A stretch of 64,000 nt of DNA from contig OZ246008.1 of NCBI GenBank assembly GCA_965230525.1, positions 3,906,001-3,970,000 on the forward strand, written 5' to 3'. The translations under genes were made by a program, and so were the position numbers. This stretch comes from GCA-002733465 sp965230525. GTDB taxonomy: Bacteria; Pseudomonadota; Gammaproteobacteria; Enterobacterales; Kangiellaceae. Under the pieces are notes generated by a model, which had not been told where the DNA came from, ran no database searches, and saw only the letters and a list, made by a program, of their open reading frames with translations. Numbering within the stretch: position 1 is the first letter of the stretch; the number at the start of each line of letters is the position of its first letter. Positions 56,541-64,000 of this stretch are shown one piece after another.

Positions 56541-58730
56541 TTATGTTAACTCAATTTTCCATGATTTATGTAATGGCTTTCGTAAGTAGTCTTGTGATGT
56601 GGTTTGTCTGGTAATTTCTGTCACTTTACAGCCCTCTCTCGTTTGAAATTGCATTTTAAACTGAGAAAAGTTGTTGGAAAAAATCAAAGTGCCTTTAGCC
56701 GAGAGCAGTTCGATACACGACTCAATGAGTTCAACGTGATCGGCCTGCACATCAAAGTGACCTTCCATTTTCTTTGAATTAGAAAAGGTTGGTGGATCGA
56801 GAAATATAAGGTCAAACTTCTCTCCCATGGTTTTAGCGTCTGCAATCCACTTAAGACTATCGTCCCGAATAAACTGATGGTTGGTTAAATCTATTTTATT
56901 TAATTTAAAGTTTTCTTTGGCCCAATTTAAATAAGTATTAGACATATCAACATTGACGGTCTCGGTTGCACCCGCGGATGCAGAGTAAACCGAAACTGAA
57001 CCGGTATAACAAAACAAATTTAACATCCGCTTGTTATCCGAAAGGTCAGCAATCATTTGACGAGTTTTTCGATGATCAAGAAACAAGCCCGTATCAAGGT
57101 AATCTTGCAAATTTATTCGAAACTTTCTACCGCCTTCTTGGATTACATAAAATCGCTTGTCTACAATTTGTCCATCAAGGCCTCTCCCTTGAGACTCATA
57201 CTGCCAATCGCCCTTCTGTTGCCTTCGTTGCTTGACAAAAACATTGTCGAGGGGGAGCTGCAATAATCCAGCAGCGGCACGTTCAATTTCCTTGAGGCGT
57301 CGATTGGCAAGCTTTGGATCAATAGATTTTGGCGCTCGGTATTCTTGAATATGCAACTTGTCATCATAGACATCGATTGCAGCGTTATATTCCGGAAGAT
57401 CCGCATCGTACAGTCGATAACAAGAAACCTGCTGTGTACTTAAAAATCGTTTTAGCTTTGCCCGATTTTTTCTCAATCGATTCAAAAGTTGAATACCCGT
57501 CTCGGAGAGCTTTTGTTCAAATTGCTGATCGAAAACACTGGAATCTTGCACAGTCAAATAATTTTGGGGTTGTACACTTAGATTCAGTAGCTCACACGGG
57601 ATACTGCCATTGTTAAATTTATATATCTTTTTGGCTCTAATACCTAAAGCATGCCCAAAATCTTTATTGGGGCACAAAACAGAAGCAGACCAATTAGTAA
57701 ATTTGCTCTTTAACAATTCGCCCAGTTGAGCATAAGTACTTTTAACTTGATCAAATTCGCCCAGTCGCTCGCTATAGGGAGGATTAACCACAAGCACACC
57801 TGAGTCAGGTAGCGATAATTGGTCTATTTGATCTAATCCAGCGATTCTCACTTTGATTATATCTTGCAGCCCTGAACGGCTTAAGTTAGTTTGTGCCGCC
57901 TTAATGGCTTTGGGATTAATATCACTGCCTTCAATGCTCAACTCCGGCAGAAACGGCGCCTCTGCCAACTCAACAGCTTCATCAACAACAGCTTGCCATA
58001 AGCTCTGATTAAATTGTTGCCAGCCAAAGATTCCTAAATAGCTTCGCAAATACCCGGGAGCAATTTGCTTTGCCATCATCGCAGCTTCAATCAGAAAAGT
58101 TCCGGAACCGCACATCGGATCGTAAAACGAAAGCTTAGAATCCGGCTGAGCTGCTTCACAAAGCCTTAACCAGCCAGCCCGCATTAGCAGCGCCGCCGCC
58201 AAGTTTTCTTTTATGGGAGCCGAACTACCGTCAGCGCGATAACCTCGATGATGAAGACCGTAACCTGCTAGGTCTATGGATAGCGTCACTTTATTATGAC
58301 GGATTTTACAATGCACCACGACATCCGGTTGCTCAAACTCGACATCGGGTCGTTTATCTTCTAGCTCAACAAAATGATCGACAATAGCATCTTTTACCCG
58401 CTGGGAAACGAATTTAGTGTGCGAAAGCTCTGAGCGAAAGCTTTGCGCGTTGACTAAAAAACTGCCATTACTTTTGATGTGTTGAGACCAGTCCACAATC
58501 GAAACATTATCGTACAGCTGTTGCTCGTCACGCGCTTCAAACTGTGCGATAGGATACATCACACGGCTTGCCACGCGAGACCACATCAATATTTTGTAGA
58601 CAACCGGCCACTCGGCATAAAAATTAACGAATGACAAACCTTCTTTGACATTTTCAGCGCCAAGCTTCGAAAGCTCTTCGACAAGAAGATATTCAAGACT
58701 TGAAGCGCAGGTTGCAAAAAATTGAGGCAT
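56541..58730 (-). CDS. rlmL: Bifunctional 23S rRNA methyltransferase RlmKL (RlmL/RlmK)
   Basis: 729 residues, the size of the fused enzyme. N-terminal THUMP domain (about 45-155), then an RlmL-type methyltransferase (YDPMCGSGTFLIEAAM and VVNPPYSERLGEF), then an RlmK-type methyltransferase (MLNLFCYTGSVSVYSASAGA, IFLDPPTFSNSKKMEGHFDV). RlmL makes m2G2445 and RlmK makes m7G2069 in 23S rRNA. Both SAM-binding motifs look intact. A promoter is visible upstream at 58769-58797. Confidence 0.95.
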   Translation of the reverse strand: MPQFFATCASSLEYLLVEELSKLGAENVKEGLSFVNFYAEWPVVYKILMWSRVASRVMYPIAQFEARDEQQLYDNVSIVDWSQHIKSNGSFLVNAQSFRSELSHTKFVSQRVKDAIVDHFVELEDKRPDVEFEQPDVVVHCKIRHNKVTLSIDLAGYGLHHRGYRADGSSAPIKENLAAALLMRAGWLRLCEAAQPDSKLSFYDPMCGSGTFLIEAAMMAKQIAPGYLRSYLGIFGWQQFNQSLWQAVVDEAVELAEAPFLPELSIEGSDINPKAIKAAQTNLSRSGLQDIIKVRIAGLDQIDQLSLPDSGVLVVNPPYSERLGEFDQVKSTYAQLGELLKSKFTNWSASVLCPNKDFGHALGIRAKKIYKFNNGSIPCELLNLSVQPQNYLTVQDSSVFDQQFEQKLSETGIQLLNRLRKNRAKLKRFLSTQQVSCYRLYDADLPEYNAAIDVYDDKLHIQEYRAPKSIDPKLANRRLKEIERAAAGLLQLPLDNVFVKQRRQQKGDWQYESQGRGLDGQIVDKRFYVIQEGGRKFRINLQDYLDTGLFLDHRKTRQMIADLSDNKRMLNLFCYTGSVSVYSASAGATETVNVDMSNTYLNWAKENFKLNKIDLTNHQFIRDDSLKWIADAKTMGEKFDLIFLDPPTFSNSKKMEGHFDVQADHVELIESCIELLSAKGTLIFSNNFSQFKMQFQTREGCKVTEITRQTTSQDYLRKPLHKSWKIELT

Positions 58731-58768
58731 AAGGGTTGAAGCTCATTAGTTTAAAAATATTGTCAGCG

Positions 58769-58797
58769 ATTATACGCGTGCTAGAGACAATTGTCAG
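58769..58797 (-). promoter_or_regulatory. Putative sigma-70 promoter of rlmKL
   Basis: On the minus strand CTGACA, 17 bases, TATAAT; it ends 38 bases before the start codon. Confidence 0.6.
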
Positions 58798-58934
58798 AAT
58801 CCATCTTATTGCTATTTCAAACCCGAGAGCAATTCATTTGAATATCCAATTAGAATGTATTTTAACGTAGATAAATGTTTGATTTTCTTGATAAAGCAGG
58901 AAATTAGACTATATTTTAGCTAGAAATAAAAATA

Positions 58935-59387
58935 ATGATTCCTGTCATGTCGAAAGAAACTACCTACACCATACTCATTGTGGATGACGAGCCCACCAAT
59001 GTTGCGATTTTAAATGCAATGTTAAATAGCGACTATAAGATCAAAGTTGCGCTTTCAGGAACTGATGCCGTAAAGCTGGCTCAGGCGCATCCTATTCCTG
59101 ATCTAATCCTTTTAGACGTGGTAATGGATGACATGGATGGTTTCGAAGTTTGCCAAAGTCTAAAAGCCAATCCACAGACGCAACACATTCCAGTAGTATT
59201 TGTCACAGCGTTAAATGACGTTAAGCGACATAGAAAAGGGCTTGAGTTAGGTGCTATCGACTTTTTCGAAAAGCCTTTTAGCGCACCACTCATCAAAAAG
59301 CGCATCAGTAATCATTTAGATGCCATTGAAAAATTTAATCAAGTTCTTGCGCTCTCGAACAATAATGATAGTGAACCGAACAAATGA
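58935..59387 (+). CDS. Single-domain response regulator
   Basis: 150 residues from ATG 58935, or 146 from ATG 58947, which matches the usual start MSKETTYTILIVDDEPTN. A receiver domain is complete: acidic pair in IVDDEPTN, phospho-acceptor Asp in DLILLDVVMDDMDG, Thr in VFVTALND and Lys in FFEKPFSAP. There is no output domain, apart from a short C-terminal tail. It lies 45 bases before the YfiR-hybrid kinase gene and is likely its partner or co-signalling protein. Role by itself is unknown. Confidence 0.87.
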   Translation: MIPVMSKETTYTILIVDDEPTNVAILNAMLNSDYKIKVALSGTDAVKLAQAHPIPDLILLDVVMDDMDGFEVCQSLKANPQTQHIPVVFVTALNDVKRHRKGLELGAIDFFEKPFSAPLIKKRISNHLDAIEKFNQVLALSNNNDSEPNK

Positions 59388-59432
59388 AAACGCCAACAAT
59401 TCAAATCAACGATTTAATTGGAATGCATTCGA

Positions 59433-62400
59433 ATGCTAACTAAAGCTTTAAAGTTAGCCCTTTGCTTAAGCCTGATTGTTGCGATCCCCCTTTCCTCGAT
59501 TCAACTTAAAGCAGCAGACTCACTGCGTGAAAAACAAATTAAGGTAGCACTGACTCTTAATTTTATTGAATACACTCGCTGGCCAAATGAGCAATCTAAG
59601 CAGCAAATATTAATCGGCGTGATTGAACCGCAAAGCGATATGCATCCTCTATTTGAGTCGGCGCTGCAAAATAGAAGCGCGAGAAACCTGCCACTCAAAG
59701 TGGAGCAAGTATCCAACTTTAACTCATTGCAAAAGTTCGATCTGATTTATCTGGCTGAAAATAGCCCAGCTGAACTCTCTCAAATGTATGAACAGCTTTC
59801 CGGAAAGGAAGTCTTGTTGGTCTCTGTTGATGCAAAAGACAAAAAGAAGACCATGATCAATATCATCAGCAAACAAGATGGAAGCTTTGCATTCGAAGTA
59901 AACTATCCGAATATAATTTATGAAAAATTGGAAATAGAGAAAAGCAAGCTGTTGTTATTAGGCGGGACCGAACTCGATGTGGTTAACTTATTTAGAGAAG
60001 AAGAAAAACAACTAAAACGGATAAGAGAAGATTTAACCAAGCGAGAAGAAGAGCTGTCGCAACTTAGCGAACAACTAAAAACATCAATTGAAGCTTCCGA
60101 AAAAAGCCTTAATGAATTAGAAAAAACCAAACAACAACTTGAACAACAACAAGCTCAGTTTGCTAGTCAGCAGCGGCTATTGCAAACAAAAAATATTGCT
60201 ATTAGGGAAAAAGAAGGAGAATTAGTAGCCGTTCAAGATGAATTAAAAAAAACGAGTGTAGAGCTTCAATCCAAAAACGCTGAGCTTCAATCTAGAGAGG
60301 CCGAACTTGCCGAAAAAATAAAGACCATTGAGTTAAAAGAAAATGAGTTCGCTCAACTTGCAGAGAGCATAAAAAGTAACGTCAATGTTCTTTCTCGGCA
60401 AAACACTGATATTCAGCAACAAGAGCAGTTGCTAAAAGAACAAAGAGAAAGTTTAAAACGGCAGAACACTCTAATAGAACAGCAACAAGACTGGATATTA
60501 TTTGGTGCTATTACTTTAGGATTGTTTTTTCTTCTTGTGATTGCAATGTACCGATTCAATCGAGAGCGAAAGAAGTCTAACCAATTATTGTTAGAACGAA
60601 ATACCATGCTGGAAGAAACGAGACAAGAGTTAACCCACGCGATAAAACAAGCTGACAAAGCAAACCAAGCCAAGTCTTCTTTTTTGGCCAATATGAGCCA
60701 CGAAATAAGGACCCCAATGAGTGCCATACTGGGTATGCTGCACCTCGTTGGAAGCACAAGGCTCGATCGAAAACAATCGGCTTATGTTCACAAAATGGAA
60801 AATGCGACAAAGTCACTACTCGAGATAATTAACGATATTTTAGATTTTTCTAAAGTCGAAGCGGGCGAGCTTAAGATCGAAGAAACTGAATTTCAATTAT
60901 CTGATGTGCTCGATAACTTATCAAACATAGTCGGCATGCAAGCGCAACAAAAAGGGTTAGAGTTTATCTATGATATTGACCCACGAATTCCGACAACACT
61001 TACCGGTGACCCTTTGAGACTGGGACAAATTTTGATCAACTTAGCGAGCAACGCTTTAAAGTTTACTCAGCAAGGGGAAATTATTATTGCGGTTTCACTA
61101 TTAAGCCAACAGCATGAAGAGTTTGTGTTGGGATTTACGGTGAAAGACACAGGTATCGGAATGGATGAGCGCACCATTAATTCGCTATTCAAGCCTTTTA
61201 CTCAAGCAGATAGTTCGACCACTAGACGATTTGGTGGAACGGGATTAGGGTTAGCAATTAGTAAGAGGCTGATCAAACAAATGGGTGGGGATATTAGCGT
61301 CGAAAGTCAGCTCAAGGTTGGTAGCCAATTCGATTTTTATATTAAAGTGGCCAGTAAAGTCCAACAAGTCGCCTCAGAATCTCCACTCGATATTATGAAT
61401 TTGGCAGAGAAAAAGTTTTTAATCATCGAGAAAAATTCACATGCCAGCCAGGCGCTACGAAGAAACCTACAGGCTTTCACTTCTCACATCGAAATCGTGC
61501 CTAAATTTAGTCCCCAATCCATTCCCGAACAAATTTCCAAACACACGTATGATCTTGTGTTTATCGATGGTGGTAAGAATGATGAAGCGCTCAATCAAAT
61601 AAAAAACTTTTTTGCCAACCAAGATGGCCAACAAATTGTTCAACTTCTGTCTAGTTGGGAGTTGGGAGATACGCAAAAACAAAAGAATGTTTGGAAAGAT
61701 TGTACCATCCTACCAAAACCTATTACGCCTTCCAGTGTTATGGATTGCTTAATGAATTGTTTCGCTAAATCACACGATTTAAAAATGGCAAGAGATGTCA
61801 ACGCTGAACCCGCTTCTAATTTGACACATTTAAAAAATCAGCTTGCAGGTGCGCACATTTTGTTAATTGACGACAATGATATCAATTTGGAAATAGCAAG
61901 CGAAATTCTCGCACAAGCCGGTGTCACTGTCGCAACAGCAAATAATGGGGAACAAGGTGTAAACAAAGCGAATACTGAATCTTTCGATTGTGTCCTTATG
62001 GATATTCAGATGCCTGTAATGGATGGCTATGAAGCCACTGATTTGATCAGGAAAACCTTCTCAAAAGAACAACTGCCGATTATCGCAATGACTGCTAATG
62101 CTATGAGTGGTGACAAGGAAAAATGCCTTGCAACCGGTATGAACGATTATGTATCCAAACCAATTAAAGTTGCAGAGTTTTATGAAACGCTTGTTCGTTG
62201 GTGCAAACACCAAAGGCCTCCACTCAGTGAATCAATCCAAGCGGATGATTCTAATTTACCAGGCCATTCAGAACAAGCGACTGTACTAGACTACCATAGC
62301 AATCATATAGACTTAGATGCAGGCTTGGATCTAATGCAAGGCAATAAGAATGCATATTTTTCTTTGCTTAGCAAATTTGCGCAACGAAATATTGGACTAG

Positions 62401-62876
62401 TTGAAGAAATTAAAAACTTAGCCGGAGAGGCTGATTACGAGTTACTCATAAAACACGCACATGCGCTAAAAGGCGTTTCTGGGAATTTAGGCATGCGCCA
62501 ACTTTGTGAATATGCAGGAAAAGTAGAAGACTTCTGTAGAGCACAAGAGCGAACAAACCGAGTACTTCAAGCCGCCAATGATCTTGTACGAGAATTGGAA
62601 CTCACCATCGAAGAAATTAACTATATTAATGAATCGCAAAGTGAGTCTGTAAATACCATAGCGACCAGTGAAATATCAATTCAGTCGACATTGACATCCC
62701 TCAGCGATACCATAGAGCAACAAGATACTGAGTCATTAGTTCTAATTAAGACGGTTTTGGATTATTATGAAAATGACCCTGAACATTTCGCGATCGCGAA
62801 AAAAGTCGAATCTTGTCTAAACAATTTTGACTTTGCACGGGCAAAAGCGCTGCTAAGCGAGCTATCGCCCAAATAG
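59433..62876 (+). CDS. YfiR-type hybrid sensor histidine kinase with receiver and HPt domains
   Basis: 1147 residues from ATG 59433. N-terminal signal or membrane helix (ALCLSLIVAIPLSSIQLK), then a YfiR (DUF4154) periplasmic domain (about 30-185: VALTLNFIEYTRWPNEQSKQ). A long coiled coil (about 185-350) follows, then a transmembrane helix (WILFGAITLGLFFLLVIAMY). The kinase core has phospho-acceptor His423 (ANMSHEIRTPM) and a catalytic domain (RFGGTGLGLAISK). Next are a partly degenerate receiver (FLIIEKNSHA.., acidic pair replaced), a full receiver with Asp857 (VLMDIQMPVMDG) and an HPt domain with His1010 (HAHALKGVSGNLG). It is a full phosphorelay in one chain. The stop overlaps pyrD by 15 bases (convergent). 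Confidence 0.9.
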   Translation: MLTKALKLALCLSLIVAIPLSSIQLKAADSLREKQIKVALTLNFIEYTRWPNEQSKQQILIGVIEPQSDMHPLFESALQNRSARNLPLKVEQVSNFNSLQKFDLIYLAENSPAELSQMYEQLSGKEVLLVSVDAKDKKKTMINIISKQDGSFAFEVNYPNIIYEKLEIEKSKLLLLGGTELDVVNLFREEEKQLKRIREDLTKREEELSQLSEQLKTSIEASEKSLNELEKTKQQLEQQQAQFASQQRLLQTKNIAIREKEGELVAVQDELKKTSVELQSKNAELQSREAELAEKIKTIELKENEFAQLAESIKSNVNVLSRQNTDIQQQEQLLKEQRESLKRQNTLIEQQQDWILFGAITLGLFFLLVIAMYRFNRERKKSNQLLLERNTMLEETRQELTHAIKQADKANQAKSSFLANMSHEIRTPMSAILGMLHLVGSTRLDRKQSAYVHKMENATKSLLEIINDILDFSKVEAGELKIEETEFQLSDVLDNLSNIVGMQAQQKGLEFIYDIDPRIPTTLTGDPLRLGQILINLASNALKFTQQGEIIIAVSLLSQQHEEFVLGFTVKDTGIGMDERTINSLFKPFTQADSSTTRRFGGTGLGLAISKRLIKQMGGDISVESQLKVGSQFDFYIKVASKVQQVASESPLDIMNLAEKKFLIIEKNSHASQALRRNLQAFTSHIEIVPKFSPQSIPEQISKHTYDLVFIDGGKNDEALNQIKNFFANQDGQQIVQLLSSWELGDTQKQKNVWKDCTILPKPITPSSVMDCLMNCFAKSHDLKMARDVNAEPASNLTHLKNQLAGAHILLIDDNDINLEIASEILAQAGVTVATANNGEQGVNKANTESFDCVLMDIQMPVMDGYEATDLIRKTFSKEQLPIIAMTANAMSGDKEKCLATGMNDYVSKPIKVAEFYETLVRWCKHQRPPLSESIQADDSNLPGHSEQATVLDYHSNHIDLDAGLDLMQGNKNAYFSLLSKFAQRNIGLVEEIKNLAGEADYELLIKHAHALKGVSGNLGMRQLCEYAGKVEDFCRAQERTNRVLQAANDLVRELELTIEEINYINESQSESVNTIATSEISIQSTLTSLSDTIEQQDTESLVLIKTVLDYYENDPEHFAIAKKVESCLNNFDFARAKALLSELSPK

Positions 62877-63899
62877 TGATTTTAACCTTTTAGAAACTTC
62901 GGTTACCAGTTTTGGTCCACGATAAATAAACCCGGAATAAACCTGCACTAAACTAGCGCCAGCATCAATTTTTTGTCTTGCGTGTTCTGGGTGACAAATT
63001 CCGCCGACACCAATAATTGGAAACTGTTGACTGGATTGTTGACTCAATCGTGCGAGCACTTCGTTACTACTCAATAAAACGGGTAATCCACTGAGTCCGC
63101 CCTGCTCATCGCTATGAGTTAACCCTTCTACACCCTCACGAGAAAAAGTAGTATTTGTCGCAATTACACCATCAATATTGAGACGACAAAAAGTTGAGGC
63201 CAAGTCGTCAGTCTCTTGCTGACTAAGATCGGGGGCTATTTTAATAAAAACTGGGATTTTCCGACCGTATTGCATTACCAGTTCCGACTGTTTCGATTGG
63301 AGCGCAACTATCAGCTGTTCCAGCGACTCTCCAAATTGCAGTTGTCTTAAGTTAGCCGTGTTGGGTGATGAAATATTAACCACCACGTAGCTCGCGTAGG
63401 GATAAACCTTTTCTAATCCAATTAGATAATCTTGATTAGCTTGTTCAACGGGGGTATCAAAGTTCTTCCCAATATTGATCCCAAGAACCCCAGTATAGCG
63501 GGATGCCTTAACATTTTCGATTAACTGATCGACACCATCATTATTAAAGCCGAACCGATTTATGAGTCCAGTAGCCTTGGGTAAGCGAAATAAACGAGGC
63601 TTAGGATTGCCTGGTTGTGGCCTTGGTGTCACGGTGCCTATTTCAATGTGGCCAAAGCCCATCGCTGCAAACGCATCGATACATCGACCATTTTTGTCCA
63701 ATCCTGCAGCGAGCCCAATACGGTTTGGAAACTTTATTCCGGCAACCACCACGGGGTCTTCAATCATATTCTGAGTAATTAAAAACCGAAAAGGAGACCG
63801 TTCTATGCGCGCCAACCACTGTAAACTGAGATCATGTGATTTTTCTGGATCCAAACGGAACAGTATAAATTTGAGTAAAGGGTAGAACCAAGCAAACAT
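62862..63899 (-). CDS. pyrD: Dihydroorotate dehydrogenase (quinone), PyrD
   Basis: 345 residues of class 2 DHODH. The N-terminal membrane-associating segment precedes the barrel (MFAWFYPLLKFILFRLDPEK). FMN-binding and catalytic motifs: GLAAGLDKNGRCIDAFAAMG, NISSPNTANLRQLQ, IATNTTFSREG, VGGICHPEHARQK and VQVYSGFIYRGP. It oxidises dihydroorotate to orotate in pyrimidine synthesis, passing electrons to quinone at the inner membrane. It is convergent with the hybrid kinase, sharing 15 bases at the 3' ends. A TATAAT lies on the minus strand at 63932-63937. Confidence 0.96.
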   Translation of the reverse strand: MFAWFYPLLKFILFRLDPEKSHDLSLQWLARIERSPFRFLITQNMIEDPVVVAGIKFPNRIGLAAGLDKNGRCIDAFAAMGFGHIEIGTVTPRPQPGNPKPRLFRLPKATGLINRFGFNNDGVDQLIENVKASRYTGVLGINIGKNFDTPVEQANQDYLIGLEKVYPYASYVVVNISSPNTANLRQLQFGESLEQLIVALQSKQSELVMQYGRKIPVFIKIAPDLSQQETDDLASTFCRLNIDGVIATNTTFSREGVEGLTHSDEQGGLSGLPVLLSSNEVLARLSQQSSQQFPIIGVGGICHPEHARQKIDAGASLVQVYSGFIYRGPKLVTEVSKRLKSLFGR

Positions 63900-64000
63900 A
63901 ATGATCTTTGAAGCCGCAATAATTTGGCGGGATTATACATGGATTTTGCGGACGTGTGTTTAAAATTATAAACCAGCTTACCGCTAGTCTTGTGTTGAAT
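63900..64000. other. Upstream region of pyrD, right edge
   Basis: 101 bases. A minus-strand TATAAT (63932-63937) fits a -10 box for pyrD, but no good -35 is found at 17 bases. No other feature seen. Confidence 0.5.

Overview
This window looks like chromosome from an AT-rich (about 40% GC, estimated by eye), Gram-negative, probably marine gammaproteobacterium. The evidence is the 16S-Ile-Ala-23S-5S rRNA operon plus a typical gammaproteobacterial gene set: pdxB, putP, fadH, folE, mnmC, ada, rpoE-rseA-rseC with a Do-type protease, nadB, rlmKL, msrPQ and pyrD. Gene content suggests an Oceanospirillales/Kangiella-like lineage, but I cannot place it below class without comparing the 16S gene. I see no insertion sequence, prophage, integrase or CRISPR array.

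Layout. 1-2816: the start of an RND efflux adaptor gene cut by the left edge, its TetR-type regulator with a 20-bp operator palindrome, a small membrane protein and an anchored coiled-coil protein. 2910-8956: a secreted subtilisin with PA, PKD and two PPC domains, the proline symporter putP and pdxB. 9248-14308: a giant lipoprotein with ten PKD/REJ-like repeats and a C-terminal fibro-slime domain. 14623-23849: a tight minus-strand operon of nine genes encoding a proton-channel-driven trans-envelope machine: a TonB/AgmX-like protein, two ExbD-like proteins, one TolQ/ExbB/MotA-like protein, a small periplasmic protein, three TPR proteins (two lipoproteins) and one further periplasmic protein. 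24295-26476: a divergent set of three predicted outer-membrane barrels, one fused to an SH3 domain. 26614-32923: fadH, a second TetR gene with a LysE exporter, folE and mnmC. 32946-35721: a promoter with overlapping Fur-box-like sites, then a porin, an FMN-binding protein and a PepSY protein. 35730-39063: an orphan ParA, ada and a Do-like protease. 39204-41145: the sigma-E locus without rseB. 41498-45163: nadB and a TPR-GGDEF cyclase. 45785-52179: an rrn operon on the minus strand with three tandem promoters, hairpin repeats in its spacers and a duplicated terminator carrying a 5S fragment. 52279-63899: a VNGG-repeat lipoprotein, msrPQ, two DUF proteins, a glutaredoxin-like protein, rlmKL, a response regulator, a YfiR-hybrid histidine kinase and pyrD.

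The most interesting region is 14623-26476 and perhaps 9248-14308. It has the parts list of the Agl/Glt motility and secretion machinery of Myxococcus (TolQ/TolR-type motor, TonB-like coupling protein, TPR scaffold proteins, outer-membrane barrels). It sits in a gammaproteobacterium next to a very large adhesin-like surface lipoprotein. A working model is a PMF-energised periplasmic machine that moves or displays surface proteins. Its function is not shown by the sequence.

The rest is largely housekeeping. Its regulatory features include Fur-like control of a porin/flavoprotein/PepSY operon, two TetR circuits with visible operator-like palindromes, and GC-rich discriminators on three rrn promoters.
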